Assembly: GCA_028749255.1 (NCBI GenBank) | Contig: JAQTYE010000004.1 | Coordinates: 1-42,664 of the forward strand | Origin: Paracoccaceae bacterium | Lineage (GTDB): Bacteria; Pseudomonadota; Alphaproteobacteria; Rhodobacterales; Rhodobacteraceae | Direction of reading: 5' to 3' | Length of the DNA stretch: 42,664 nucleotides | Shown here: positions 18,061 through 27,057 of the stretch, in pieces | How positions within the stretch are numbered: the stretch's first letter is position 1 | Layout: each line of letters begins with the position of its first letter | Position numbers and translations under genes: made by a program | The notes under the pieces: generated by a model | What the model was told of the DNA's origin: nothing | Database searches by the model: none | Seen by the model: only the letters and a program-made list of their open reading frames with translations

Positions 18061-18453
18061 ATGTCGCTTTTGGAAGCTGCGCAGGCGGTGCGTGAAAATG
18101 CCTATGCGCCCTATTCGAAATTCAAGGTGGGCGCGGCGGTGCGTGGCAAATCCGGGCAGATCTATCGCGGTGTGAATGTCGAGAACGTGGCCTATCCCGA
18201 AGGCACCTGTGCCGAGGCGGGCGCGATTGCCGCGATGGTCGCGGCGGGGGAAACCGAGCTGATCGAAGTGGTGGTGATCGCCGACAGTCCCGCGCCGGTG
18301 CCGCCCTGTGGCGGGTGTCGGCAGAAACTGGCCGAATTCGGGCGCAGCGACGTGCCCGTCACCCTGGCCACGACCGAGGGTGCACGGCTGGACACCACCA
18401 TTGGCGACCTGCTGCCGGGTCGGTTTGACGCGAGCCATATGGACAACTGCTGA
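18061..18453 (+). CDS. cdd: Cytidine deaminase
   Basis: A 130-residue zinc enzyme that deaminates cytidine and deoxycytidine to uridine and deoxyuridine. Zinc ligands are Cys50 in GTCAEAGAIAAM (with catalytic Glu52) and the PCGGCRQ pair Cys83/Cys86, the three-Cys pattern of the short homotetrameric class. The Arg usual after CAE is Ala here. GGAGA precedes the ATG. It is the first gene of a nucleoside-salvage operon: its TGA overlaps the ATG of deoA by one base. Confidence 0.95.
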   Translation: MSLLEAAQAVRENAYAPYSKFKVGAAVRGKSGQIYRGVNVENVAYPEGTCAEAGAIAAMVAAGETELIEVVVIADSPAPVPPCGGCRQKLAEFGRSDVPVTLATTEGARLDTTIGDLLPGRFDASHMDNC

Positions 18454-19775
18454 TGGACGCCCGCACGATCATCGCCGCCGTGCGCGACGGGCAGGGTTTG
18501 TCGCCTGAGGCCGCGCAGTGGTTTGCGCGCGGTCTGGCCGATGCAACCGTGTCGGATGCGCAGGCCGGGGCCTTTGCGATGGCCGTGCTGCTAAAGGGCA
18601 TCGGTCCGAAGGGGCGTGTGGCGCTGACGCGGGCGATGCGCGATTCCGGGTCGGTGATCGCATGGGATTTGCCTGGGCCGGTGGTTGATAAACACTCGAC
18701 CGGCGGCATTGGCGACAGTGTATCGCTGCTGCTGGCGCCCGCGCTGGCGGCCTGCGGGGTTTATGTGCCAATGATTTCGGGGCGCGGACTTGGCCACACC
18801 GGCGGCACATTGGACAAGATGGAGGCGATCCCGGGTTATCGCGCCCTGCCGGGGATCGACAAACTGCGCGCCGTGGTGGACGAAGTCGGCTGTGCCATCG
18901 TCGGCGCCACCGATGAAATCGCCCCCGCCGACAAGCGGCTTTACGGCATTCGCGACATTTCCGGCACGGTCGAAAGCATCGACCTGATCACTGCCTCGAT
19001 CCTGTCCAAAAAACTGGCGGCGGGGCTGGATGCGCTGGTGCTGGATGTCAAGGTGGGCTCGGGCGCCTTCATGGTGTCGATGGATGACGCGCGGGCCCTG
19101 GCGCGGTCGCTGGTGGGCACGGCCAATGGCGCGGGCTGCAAGACCAGTGCGCTGATCACCGACATGAGCCAGAGCCTGGGCCATTCGGCGGGCAATGCGC
19201 TGGAGGTGCTGGAGGTGATGGAAACTCTGACCGGCAGTTCGGTGAACGAGGCACTGTGGGATGTGACGGCGGCCCTGGGCGGCGAGGCCCTGGTGCTGGC
19301 GGGCAAGGCGGCCGACATGGATGCGGGCGCCGCAATGATCGACACCGCGCTGGAAACCGGACGCGCGGCGGAATGTTTCGGGCGGATGGTGGCGGCCTTG
19401 GGCGGACCGCTGGATTTTGTCGAACGTTTCCCTGACCGGCTGCCCTCGGCACCGGTGTTCCGCATCGTGCCCAGTCCGCGCGCGGGGTATGTTGCCACGG
19501 TCAATGCCCATGCGTTGGGGGACGCGGTGGTGCATCTGGGGGGTGGTCGGCTGGTGGGCAGTGACAGGATCAACCCCTCGGTCGGGCTGTCGGGTCTGGC
19601 CGTGATCGGCGAGGAAATGGCGGCGGGCGAGCCGCTGGCAATGGTTCACGCCAGCTCGGACGCCAAGGCCGATGCGGCGGTAGCGGCGGTTCTGGCCGCT
19701 TATGGCCTGAGTGATGTGCCGCCCGACGAACCCGCGCTGATCCATGAACGGATCGGGCCGGAGGATGTGCAATGA
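18453..19775 (+). CDS. deoA: Thymidine phosphorylase
   Basis: A 440-residue cytoplasmic enzyme that phosphorolyses thymidine or deoxyuridine to the base and 2-deoxyribose-1-phosphate. It has the family phosphate-binding block DKHSTGGIGDSVSLLLAPAL (about 72-91), GRGLGHTGGTLDKMEAIPGY, and the substrate region ASILSKKLAAGLDALVLDVK. Length matches E. coli DeoA (440). The start codon shares a base with the cdd stop (TGATG), and its own end overlaps deoB by 4 bp, so translation is coupled throughout. It takes the uridines produced by Cdd and feeds deoxyribose-1-phosphate to DeoB. Confidence 0.95.
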   Translation: MDARTIIAAVRDGQGLSPEAAQWFARGLADATVSDAQAGAFAMAVLLKGIGPKGRVALTRAMRDSGSVIAWDLPGPVVDKHSTGGIGDSVSLLLAPALAACGVYVPMISGRGLGHTGGTLDKMEAIPGYRALPGIDKLRAVVDEVGCAIVGATDEIAPADKRLYGIRDISGTVESIDLITASILSKKLAAGLDALVLDVKVGSGAFMVSMDDARALARSLVGTANGAGCKTSALITDMSQSLGHSAGNALEVLEVMETLTGSSVNEALWDVTAALGGEALVLAGKAADMDAGAAMIDTALETGRAAECFGRMVAALGGPLDFVERFPDRLPSAPVFRIVPSPRAGYVATVNAHALGDAVVHLGGGRLVGSDRINPSVGLSGLAVIGEEMAAGEPLAMVHASSDAKADAAVAAVLAAYGLSDVPPDEPALIHERIGPEDVQ

Positions 19776-20989
19776 GCCGGGCGTTTTTGATCGTGATGGA
19801 CAGCGTGGGGATCGGCGGCGCGCCCGATGCCGCGCAGTTCTTCAACGAGGGGCGTCCCGACACCGGCGCCAATACCCTGGGCCATATCGCCGAGGCCTGT
19901 GCGACCGGGCGCGCCGATATTGGCCGCGCGGGGCCGTTGCGCCTGCCGCATCTGGATGCGCTGGGACTGGGGGCGGCGGTCGCGTTGGCCTCGGGGCTGC
20001 GCGCGCCGGGGCTGGGGGCCACGCCGCGCGGGCTGTGGGGCGCCGCGACTGAGGTGTCGCAGGGCAAGGACACGCCGTCCGGTCATTGGGAACTGGCGGG
20101 CGTGCCGGTGCCGTGGGAATGGCATTACTTCACCCGGATCGAGAACAGCTTTCCGCCCGATCTTTTGGCGGCGGTGGCGCGGGCGGCGGGCACCGAGGGG
20201 GTGCTTGGCAATTGCCACGCCTCGGGCACGCAGATCATCGAGGATCTGGGCCCCGAACATCTCCGCACCGGCTGGCCGATCTGCTACACCTCGGCCGACA
20301 GCGTATTCCAGATCGCCGCGCATGAAGAAAGCTTTGGCCTTGGGCGGTTGTTGCAGCTGTGCCGGGATGTGGCGCCGATCTTGCATGGCATGCGGGTGGG
20401 GCGCGTCATCGCACGGCCCTTCACCGGGCGCCCGGGCGCCTTTACCCGCACGCCCAACCGGCGCGATTTCGCGATTGAACCGCCCGCGCCCACCTTGCTG
20501 GACTGGGTTCAGGGGGCCGGTCGCGTCACCCACGCCATCGGCAAGATCGGCGATATCTTCAGCCATCGCGGCGTGACCCATCTGCACAAGGGCAAGAATG
20601 ATGCGGATCTGATGGATCACCTGCATCGGCTGGCCGACGAGGCCGAGGACGGCAGCCTGACCTTCGCCAATTTCGTCGAGTTCGACAGCCTTTATGGCCA
20701 CCGGCGTGACATTGCGGGCTATGCCCGGGCGTTGGAGTGGTTCGACGCGGGCGCGGGGTCGTTTCTGGCCCGGCTACGGCCCGGCGATCTGGCGATTTTC
20801 ACCGCCGATCATGGCAACGACCCCAGTTGGAGCGGCACCGACCACACCCGTGAACGGGTGCCGGTGCTGGGCTGGGGCGCAGGCACGCAGGCCGTGGGCC
20901 AGGTGGGCTTTGTCGATCTGGGGGCCTCGGTCGCAGCGCATCTGGGGGTGCCTTCGCAGGGGCCCGGACGCAGCTTTCTGACAGAATAA
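19772..20989 (+). CDS. deoB: Phosphopentomutase
   Basis: A 405-residue Mn-dependent enzyme of the alkaline-phosphatase superfamily that moves phosphate from C1 to C5 of (deoxy)ribose. Metal and phospho-acceptor motifs are visible: N-terminal [16 protein letters not shown], the phosphoacceptor Thr region [11 protein letters not shown] and the C-terminal [18 protein letters not shown]. Length agrees with E. coli DeoB (407). ATGA overlap with deoA (19772-19775). The deoxyribose-5-phosphate aldolase (deoC) expected next in the pathway is not in this operon and must be encoded elsewhere. Confidence 0.96.
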   Translation: MSRAFLIVMDSVGIGGAPDAAQFFNEGRPDTGANTLGHIAEACATGRADIGRAGPLRLPHLDALGLGAAVALASGLRAPGLGATPRGLWGAATEVSQGKDTPSGHWELAGVPVPWEWHYFTRIENSFPPDLLAAVARAAGTEGVLGNCHASGTQIIEDLGPEHLRTGWPICYTSADSVFQIAAHEESFGLGRLLQLCRDVAPILHGMRVGRVIARPFTGRPGAFTRTPNRRDFAIEPPAPTLLDWVQGAGRVTHAIGKIGDIFSHRGVTHLHKGKNDADLMDHLHRLADEAEDGSLTFANFVEFDSLYGHRRDIAGYARALEWFDAGAGSFLARLRPGDLAIFTADHGNDPSWSGTDHTRERVPVLGWGAGTQAVGQVGFVDLGASVAAHLGVPSQGPGRSFLTE

Positions 20990-21011
20990 AACACGAAAAC
21001 AGGGACATACC

Positions 21012-21644
21012 ATGACTGAGCATCTGACCGTCGTCACCCACCCGCTGGTGCAGCACAAGCTGACCCTGATGCGCGAAAAAGACACCTCGACCGCCTCGTT
21101 CCGGCAGTTGTTGCGCGAAATCAGCCTGCTGCTGGCTTATGAGGTCACCCGCGGGCTGGAGCTGACCACAAAGCAGATCGAGACCCCGCTGGAGCCGATG
21201 GACGCCCCGATCCTTGAGGGCAAGAAACTGGCGCTGATCTCGATCTTGCGGGCGGGTAATGGCCTGCTGGATGGGATTTTGGAGCTGATCCCGGCGGCGC
21301 GGGTGGGTTTTGTCGGCCTGTATCGTGACCCGGAGACCCTCAAGCCGGTGCAGTATTACTGCAAGGTGCCCAATATGCTCGAAGACCGGATGGTGATTGT
21401 GGTTGATCCGATGCTGGCCACCGGCAACAGCTCGGTCGCGGCGATTGATCTGCTCAAGGAAAAGGGCGCCAGAAACATTCGCTTCCTGTGCCTGCTGGCC
21501 GCGCCTGAAGGTGTGGAGCGGATGCGCGAGGCCCATCCTGATGTGCCGATTGTCACAGCATCTGTGGATAAATACCTTAACGACCATGGATATATTGTTC
21601 CGGGCCTAGGGGATGCGGGCGACCGGATGTTCGGCACAAAATAG
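21012..21644 (+). CDS. upp: Uracil phosphoribosyltransferase
   Basis: A 210-residue enzyme that salvages uracil to UMP with PRPP. It shows [20 protein letters not shown] at the N-terminus, [20 protein letters not shown], the PRPP loop [15 protein letters not shown] and the uracil-binding C-terminus [17 protein letters not shown]. Length matches the family (208-210). It is the last gene of the cdd-deoA-deoB-upp run, 22 bp after deoB with AGGGACATACC before the ATG, and recaptures the uracil released by DeoA-type phosphorolysis. Confidence 0.96.
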   Translation: MTEHLTVVTHPLVQHKLTLMREKDTSTASFRQLLREISLLLAYEVTRGLELTTKQIETPLEPMDAPILEGKKLALISILRAGNGLLDGILELIPAARVGFVGLYRDPETLKPVQYYCKVPNMLEDRMVIVVDPMLATGNSSVAAIDLLKEKGARNIRFLCLLAAPEGVERMREAHPDVPIVTASVDKYLNDHGYIVPGLGDAGDRMFGTK

Positions 21645-21710
21645 GCCGTTTCTCCTTTACTCAGAGACAATATTGCTGCATTTTTGCCTTTAGGTGACTA
21701 GGGGGCAATA

Positions 21711-23138
21711 ATGCGGTTGGGTCGGGTTCTTTCGTCTGCTTTGCTGATGGCTGTGATGGGGGCGTCCGGGGCTTGGGCTGAACTCAGCATCAATGGGCCC
21801 GCCGATGTGCCGCCTGCCTCGTTTACGGGCCGTCAGTATGTGGATAGCGCGGGCTGCGTTTTTGTGCGCGCGGGCTATGGGACGTCGGTCAAATGGGTGC
21901 CGCGGGTGACGCGGGATCGCAAGCAGCTGTGCGGATACAAGCCGACACTGGCGCCCGGTGCGCCGGTGCTGGATGTGGCCAAAACTGCCCCCGTCGCGCC
22001 CGCGCCCAAAGCCGTTGCGGTGGCCGCGGCCCCCGCCGTCATGCCGCCTGCGCCCAAACCGGCTGTGACCTCTCCCTTCGCGCCGACGCCCGGTGTCGGG
22101 CGTCCGATGGAAACAATTGCGCTGACCACGACCCCGCCGCGGATCGGTCTGGCCGCAGCGCCTGCACGGCCCGTTGTGCCGATGCCTGCGCCCGTCGCGG
22201 CACCGGGGGGCGCCGTTGCTGCGCCCGTCGTAATCGCGGGGCGTTATGTCTCGCCATATGCGGTCGATGGGGCTGCGGCCCCGCTTGTGGCCAGCCCGGC
22301 GCCGGTCGCGATGGCTGCGGCCCCCGTGACTATCGTGCAGGTCGAGACGGTTGCGGGTGGGGTCACCGGCTGTCCGAACCTGTCGCCGGTGGCGCAGCGT
22401 TACATGCTGTCTGACGGGCGCCGCGTGGTGCGCTGTGGCCCGCAGACCGACGATCCGGCGGGGTTCATCAATCGTGCGGGTCTGCCCGGGTTGCAGGTGG
22501 CTGCCACGCCCATGGCGGCGCCACTGATGGTGCCGCGCGCGATGCCGGTGCCGATGGCCGCGCCGGTGATGGCCGCAATGACGCCGCAACAGGCCTATGC
22601 GGCCAGCAGCCCCTATGCGGTGCCCGATCGGGTCTATTTGCGCAACACCGCGAGCGGCACCACCACGCTGGCCCCGGTGATCGTTTCGACCAAATCACCG
22701 ACCGGCGCCTATAAGCCCGCGTTTGAAGATGGGCGGCTGAACCCTTATCGCGGCCCGCGCGATGCGATGGGCGATGTGATGCAGGGGCAGATCTGGACCA
22801 ATGAGGTGCCTGCGCGGCAAGTCACGGTGCAAACCCCCGCCCGCAAGCTGCTGGTGCCGGGGGCGATGCAGGCCCGCGTATCAAGCAAGTCGGTGGCAGT
22901 GACAAAGGCGCCCGCAGCGCAGGCTGCGGGGACGCGGTTCGTGCAGGTTGGCAGCTTTGGTGTGCCGTCCAATGCCGAAGGCGCCAAGGCGCGGCTGCGG
23001 GGGCTGGGGCTGCCGGTCTCGACTGGACGGGCGGGGGCGCTGACGGTGGTTTATGCCGGGCCGCTGAGGGCCGCCGAGGCACCGCGCGTGTTGGCCGCGG
23101 CCAGGGCGGCGGGTTTTGGTGACGCGATCCTGCGCTAG
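21711..23138 (+). CDS. SPOR-domain envelope protein with Pro/Ala-rich linker
   Basis: A 475-residue exported protein. The signal peptide is about residues 1-24, ending SGAWA|ELS. A short folded part (30-75) contains two Cys in DSAGCVFVRAGYG and KQLCGYKP, a pattern seen in Rhodobacterales SPOR proteins. Residues 80-300 form a low-complexity Pro/Ala/Val/Met linker (runs such as AAPAVMPPAPKPA). A C-terminal SPOR domain spans about 403-475 (TRFVQVGSFGVPSNAEGAKA ... VVYAGPLRAAEAPRVLAAAR). SPOR domains bind glycan strands stripped of stem peptides, usually at the division site, so a septal peptidoglycan role is likely. It starts 66 bp after upp with AGGGGG before the ATG and could be read from the same transcript. 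Confidence 0.85.
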   Translation: MRLGRVLSSALLMAVMGASGAWAELSINGPADVPPASFTGRQYVDSAGCVFVRAGYGTSVKWVPRVTRDRKQLCGYKPTLAPGAPVLDVAKTAPVAPAPKAVAVAAAPAVMPPAPKPAVTSPFAPTPGVGRPMETIALTTTPPRIGLAAAPARPVVPMPAPVAAPGGAVAAPVVIAGRYVSPYAVDGAAAPLVASPAPVAMAAAPVTIVQVETVAGGVTGCPNLSPVAQRYMLSDGRRVVRCGPQTDDPAGFINRAGLPGLQVAATPMAAPLMVPRAMPVPMAAPVMAAMTPQQAYAASSPYAVPDRVYLRNTASGTTTLAPVIVSTKSPTGAYKPAFEDGRLNPYRGPRDAMGDVMQGQIWTNEVPARQVTVQTPARKLLVPGAMQARVSSKSVAVTKAPAAQAAGTRFVQVGSFGVPSNAEGAKARLRGLGLPVSTGRAGALTVVYAGPLRAAEAPRVLAAARAAGFGDAILR

Positions 23139-23164
23139 GTATCATCCCACCCCTGATTGCATAG

Positions 23165-23187
23165 CGGCGGCCAGAGGCCGCCGTTTT
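23165..23187 (+). terminator. Rho-independent terminator
   Basis: CGGCGGCC (23165-23172) and GGCCGCCG (23176-23183) form a perfect 8-bp stem with loop AGA, followed by TTTT. It lies 26 bp after the SPOR-protein gene. Confidence 0.85.
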
Positions 23188-23209
23188 CATGTGGTGCAAG
23201 AGGCAGAGG

Positions 23210-24226
23210 TCAACCGCCGCAAATTTCCTGCAGGGCGATCCATTGCGCGTCTTCCAGCACCGGGCGCGGGGCAGGGGCGCCTTTGAACGGATCGGCTTCG
23301 ATCAGGCTCAGCACGCTTTCGCCACTGGGATCAAGCGAATAGGCATAGGGGGTCGTACTGACCCCTGCGGCGGCGAAGGCGGCCAGCAGGGGTTCGGGCG
23401 CGGGCTGCGCGGGTGGATGGTCCAGTAATTCCCTGCCATAGCCCTTGAGCGCACCGGGCGGCAGATCGCCGGTGGTCAGCAGTTTGAACGCCGCGCCCAT
23501 CCCCGCCCAATGCAGCAGCGCCAGCAACGGGTCGTGATCGCCCGAGGCAAGTTCGGCCGCGATGATATGGCCTGCGGCCACTTCGGGCGTATCGGGGGCC
23601 TCGACCATGTCGCGGCCGATCACCGCGATCCGGCCGGGCAGGCGGCGCGCGCCGGTCAGGGCCTGCGGCAGCACCGCGATTTCTTCGGGGCCTGACAGGC
23701 GCTCCGCCAAAGCGTCAAGCGCCTTGCGGCCCGCAGGGGACCGGCAGGGCGCGCCGGTTAGGGTGGCGAGTTCGGCCAGCACCTGATGGCCGATTTCGAC
23801 CCGTTTGGCAAAGGGCGCAACCCGTGCGGCATGGTCGATCAGCGCGCCGGGCAGCCAGAACAGCGCCAGTCCCACGGCCAGAACCCCGCCCCCGCCGCTG
23901 AGCCAGCCGCGCAGCCGCCCGGGATGCGGACGCCGGGCCTCCAGCACCTGATGCACCTTCTCGATCGCGTCGATGATCGTGTCGTCGTCCAGCTCCAGCT
24001 CTTCGCCCGGTTCCTCGGACGGGGCATAGACCGCGGGCCGCTTGCCGGGGTTGCGCCGGATCATCGCGGGCAGCGACCAATGCGCGAGCGCCCGCACCGA
24101 GCGATCATCGGCGATCACCAGCGTGGCATCGCCAAACGAGACGATGACCTCTTGCCGTTGCGCGTCGGGGGTTTCGCGCCAGATGCCGGGGGCTTCGAGG
24201 CGGTCATATTGCGGAAGTGCGGTCAT
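23210..24226 (-). CDS. Single-span membrane protein with degenerate M48-like domain, unknown function
   Basis: A 338-residue protein. Residues 1-100 are cytoplasmic and acidic near the end (EEPGEELELDDDTIIDAIEK). One hydrophobic helix follows (about 109-130, LSGGGGVLAVGLALFWLPGA). The C-terminal part (131-338) should be periplasmic and contains PGRIAVIGRDMVEAPDTPEV followed by AAGHIIAAEL. This can be laid over the M48 zinc-peptidase core (LPGG..., then HExxH), but the HExxH is absent, so it would be non-catalytic; this alignment is by eye. The start at 24226 was chosen for AAAGG 6 nt upstream. It converges with the SPOR gene. No known partner, and other folds are possible. Confidence 0.65.
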   Translation of the reverse strand: MTALPQYDRLEAPGIWRETPDAQRQEVIVSFGDATLVIADDRSVRALAHWSLPAMIRRNPGKRPAVYAPSEEPGEELELDDDTIIDAIEKVHQVLEARRPHPGRLRGWLSGGGGVLAVGLALFWLPGALIDHAARVAPFAKRVEIGHQVLAELATLTGAPCRSPAGRKALDALAERLSGPEEIAVLPQALTGARRLPGRIAVIGRDMVEAPDTPEVAAGHIIAAELASGDHDPLLALLHWAGMGAAFKLLTTGDLPPGALKGYGRELLDHPPAQPAPEPLLAAFAAAGVSTTPYAYSLDPSGESVLSLIEADPFKGAPAPRPVLEDAQWIALQEICGG

Positions 24227-24322
24227 TCGGACCTTTGGGCTGCTCTTGTTGCCTGCACGATAGGCATCGCGCGCAGTGGGGTCAATCGGCGGGGCCACTG
24301 TGCCGCAATCGGGGGCACAATG

Positions 24323-24354
24323 AAAAAGGCCGGGGGGCTGTCCGCCCCCCGGCC
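24323..24354 (-). terminator. Rho-independent terminator after acyl-CoA synthetase
   Basis: GGCCGGGGGG (24328-24337) and CCCCCCGGCC (24345-24354) form a perfect 10-bp stem with a 7-nt loop. On the minus strand it is followed by TTTTT (24323-24327). Confidence 0.85.
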
Positions 24355-24392
24355 CCCCCGAGGATATTTGCGCTTTGTTGACGCTGAAGGCC

Positions 24393-26018
24393 CTAGTCGA
24401 GCAGTTTTGCCACGGCGCGCAATTCGAACTTCTGGATCTTGCCGGTCGAAGTTTTCGGCAGATCGGCGAAGACCACGCGTTTGGGGGTTTTGAAGCCTGC
24501 CAGACGTTCGCGGCAGAAGGCCATCAGTTCCTTGTCGGTGACCTCGGCGCCCTCTTTCAACTCGACGAAGGCGCAGGGCACCTCGCCCCATTTCTCGTCG
24601 GGTTTGGCCACGACCGAGCAGAGCGAGACTGCCGGGTGCGCCGCGATCACGCCTTCGACCTCGACCGACGAGACATTCTCGCCGCCCGAGATGATGATGT
24701 CTTTCGCGCGGTCGGTGATCTTGATGTAACCATCGGTATGCATGAAAGCGATGTCGCCCGAGCGGAACCAGCCGCCCTCGAAGGCCTCGTTCGTGGCTTG
24801 CGGGTTCTTGAAGTAGCCCTTCATCACCGCATTGCCGCGCATCACAATCTCACCCAGATGAACGCCGTCGCGGGCGACCTCGTGGCCGCGATCATGCACG
24901 GTGATGGTTTCCATCATCGGCATCAGAACGCCGGTACGGGCCTTGATCGCGGCGCGGTCGTCGCCGGTGATGCCGTCCCACTCGGGCTTCCAGTAGCAGG
25001 TGGTGGCGGGGCCGTAGACCTCGGTCAGGCCATAGACCTGGGTCACGTTGAAGCCCAGCGGTTCGATCGCGGCGAGCGTCGCGGCCGGCGGCGGGGCACC
25101 GGCGGTAAACACCTCGACGATGTGATCGAAGGGGCGGCGGTCGGTTTCCTTGCAATTGATGATCGTGTTCAGAACGATCGGGGCGCCAGCGAAATGGGTC
25201 ACGCCCTGATCCGCAATGGCGTCGTAGATCGCCTTGGCGGTCACGTCGCGGCAGCAGACCGTGGTGCCGCCCAGCATTGGCATCATCCACGGGTGGGTCC
25301 AGCTGTTGCAGTGGAACAGCGGCACGATGGTCAGCAGCACCGGATACATCTGCATCTGCCACGAGATCGCATTGCCCATCGTCGCCAGATAGGCGCCGCG
25401 GTGGTGATAGACCACGCCCTTGGGCTTGCCGGTCGTGCCTGAGGTATAGTTCAGCGCGATGCTTTCCCATTCGTCCTTGGGCATGATCCAGTCGAACATC
25501 GGATCGCCCATCGCGACCAGATCCTCGTATTCCAGGTAATGCCCGCCCGCCGGGAAGCCATGCTCGGGGTCGCCGACTTCGATGATTTGGGGCGGCGTGC
25601 CGTGCATTTGCTTGATCGCGGCTTCGGCAAGTTTCAGGAACTGGGTATCGACCAGCACCAGTTTGGCTTCGGAATGCTCGAAGATATAGGTGACGGTATC
25701 GACATCAAGCCGGGTGTTGATCGCGTTCAGGATCGCGCCACAGGCGGGCACACCGAAATGCGCCTCCAGCTGCGGGGCGCTGTTGGGCAGGATCGCGGCG
25801 ACGACATCCCCGGGCGAGATGCCGCGCTGTTGCAACGCCGAGGCCAGTTGGCTGACCCGGGCATGAAATTCGACATAGGTGCGGCGGGTCGCGCCATAGA
25901 CCACTGCAATACGTTCGGGGAACACTTCGAGCGCGCGGTTCAGATGCGAGAGCGGTGTCAGCGGCACATAGTTCGCAGCGCATTTCTCCAGACCCGTTTC
26001 ATCAGCAAGCCAACCCAT
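24393..26018 (-). CDS. Acyl-CoA synthetase (AMP-forming, medium-chain/plant AAE-like)
   Basis: A 541-residue ANL enzyme that activates a carboxylic acid to its CoA thioester through acyl-AMP. It has the P-loop ALNYTSGTTGKPKGVVYHH (about 182-200), A5 VTQVYGLTEVYGPA, the A7 Asp in GGWFRSGDIAFMHTDGYIKI, A8 DRAKDIIISGGENVSSVEVE and the A10 catalytic Lys in LPKTSTGKIQKFELR. Its opening MGWLADETGLEKCAANYVPL resembles a common proteobacterial/plant AAE group; chain length and substrate are not clear. GAGGAGG precedes the ATG. It is monocistronic, closed by a strong terminator, and divergent from the EamA gene. It could feed the beta-oxidation operon at 27.8-31.9 kb; that is inference. Confidence 0.9.
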   Translation of the reverse strand: MGWLADETGLEKCAANYVPLTPLSHLNRALEVFPERIAVVYGATRRTYVEFHARVSQLASALQQRGISPGDVVAAILPNSAPQLEAHFGVPACGAILNAINTRLDVDTVTYIFEHSEAKLVLVDTQFLKLAEAAIKQMHGTPPQIIEVGDPEHGFPAGGHYLEYEDLVAMGDPMFDWIMPKDEWESIALNYTSGTTGKPKGVVYHHRGAYLATMGNAISWQMQMYPVLLTIVPLFHCNSWTHPWMMPMLGGTTVCCRDVTAKAIYDAIADQGVTHFAGAPIVLNTIINCKETDRRPFDHIVEVFTAGAPPPAATLAAIEPLGFNVTQVYGLTEVYGPATTCYWKPEWDGITGDDRAAIKARTGVLMPMMETITVHDRGHEVARDGVHLGEIVMRGNAVMKGYFKNPQATNEAFEGGWFRSGDIAFMHTDGYIKITDRAKDIIISGGENVSSVEVEGVIAAHPAVSLCSVVAKPDEKWGEVPCAFVELKEGAEVTDKELMAFCRERLAGFKTPKRVVFADLPKTSTGKIQKFELRAVAKLLD

Positions 26019-26142
26019 CGCGTTCCTCCTCAGTCCAAATGCAGTTTTCGGACAACATGTCGTTTCCGAGCGCGATATTCGATCTGAGACAGGGGAAAGG
26101 AAAGGGGGGCAGGGGCGCGGAACATAAGGATGACGCTACGTC

Positions 26143-27048
26143 ATGTTGTTGAAAAATACCACGCTGCAGGCGGCAGCTGCGATCTGCGGCTACGCGCTGA
26201 TCATCGGGTTCACCGACAATTATGTGCGCGTGATCGCGGCGGAAATCGGGCTGTGGCAGTTTCACCTGATGCGGTCGCTGATGGTGGCGGGGCTGTTGGC
26301 GCTGGCGGTGCCGGTGCTGCGGCTGCGGTTGGTTCCGCGGCGCTGGGGCGGGGTGGTGGCGCGCTCGGGGGTGCATGGGGCGGCGATGCTGTGCTATTTC
26401 GGCAGTCTGGGGTTTTTGCCGGTGCCGCAGGTGGCCGCCGGTCTGTTCACCGCGCCGATCTTTGTGCTGCTGATCACACGGCTGGTCTATCGCGAACCGA
26501 TCGGGCGCTACCGGATTGCGGCCGTGGCGCTGGGGTTTTCCGGCATCTTGTTGGTGCTGGGGCCGGGTGGTCAGGCCCCGATCGGGGCTGCCGCATTGGT
26601 CCCGGTGCTGGGCGGCGCGCTTTATGCGTTGGGCAATGTTGCGACGCGGGCCTGGTGTGCGGGGGAAAGCGCGGTGACGCTGACGGCGGGGTTTTTCGCA
26701 GCGTTGGGGGTGTTCGGGCTGATCGGGTTGGGGCTGGTGGCCTGGATCGCCCCCGAGGTGGCCCCGGGGGCTGCGGGCTTCATTCTGCGCGGGCCGATCT
26801 GGCCTTCGGGGGCGGTGGTGTTCTGGACTTTTGTGCAGGCGTTCGGATCGCTGGTCGGGGTCGGGCTGATGGTGCGCGGTTACCAACTGGCCGATCCGTC
26901 GCGGGTGGCGGTGTTCGAATATGTCGTGCTGCCCGCGGCGGCGCTGTGGGGATGGCTGCTCTGGGCCGAGGTGCCGGGCGCACGCGACTGGGCGGGGATG
27001 GCGCTGATCACCTTGGCGGGGCTTTTGATTGTCTGGCGCGCCCGCTAG
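26143..27048 (+). CDS. EamA/DMT-superfamily transporter
   Basis: A 301-residue inner-membrane carrier with about ten hydrophobic helices arranged as two EamA repeats (about 5-135 and 150-295). Family-like features are the RSLMVAGLLALAVPVL segment after TM2, the FGSLGFLPVPQVAAGLFTAP helix and the C-terminal EYVVLPAAALWGWLLWAEVP, typical of EamA second repeats. Members export or import small metabolites, amino acids or drugs; the substrate is unknown. The ATG at 26143 has AAGGA 12 nt upstream, a loose ribosome binding site. Nine bases separate it from the sulfotransferase gene, so the two are likely cotranscribed. Confidence 0.88.
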   Translation: MLLKNTTLQAAAAICGYALIIGFTDNYVRVIAAEIGLWQFHLMRSLMVAGLLALAVPVLRLRLVPRRWGGVVARSGVHGAAMLCYFGSLGFLPVPQVAAGLFTAPIFVLLITRLVYREPIGRYRIAAVALGFSGILLVLGPGGQAPIGAAALVPVLGGALYALGNVATRAWCAGESAVTLTAGFFAALGVFGLIGLGLVAWIAPEVAPGAAGFILRGPIWPSGAVVFWTFVQAFGSLVGVGLMVRGYQLADPSRVAVFEYVVLPAAALWGWLLWAEVPGARDWAGMALITLAGLLIVWRAR

Positions 27049-27057
27049 GCTGACGTC

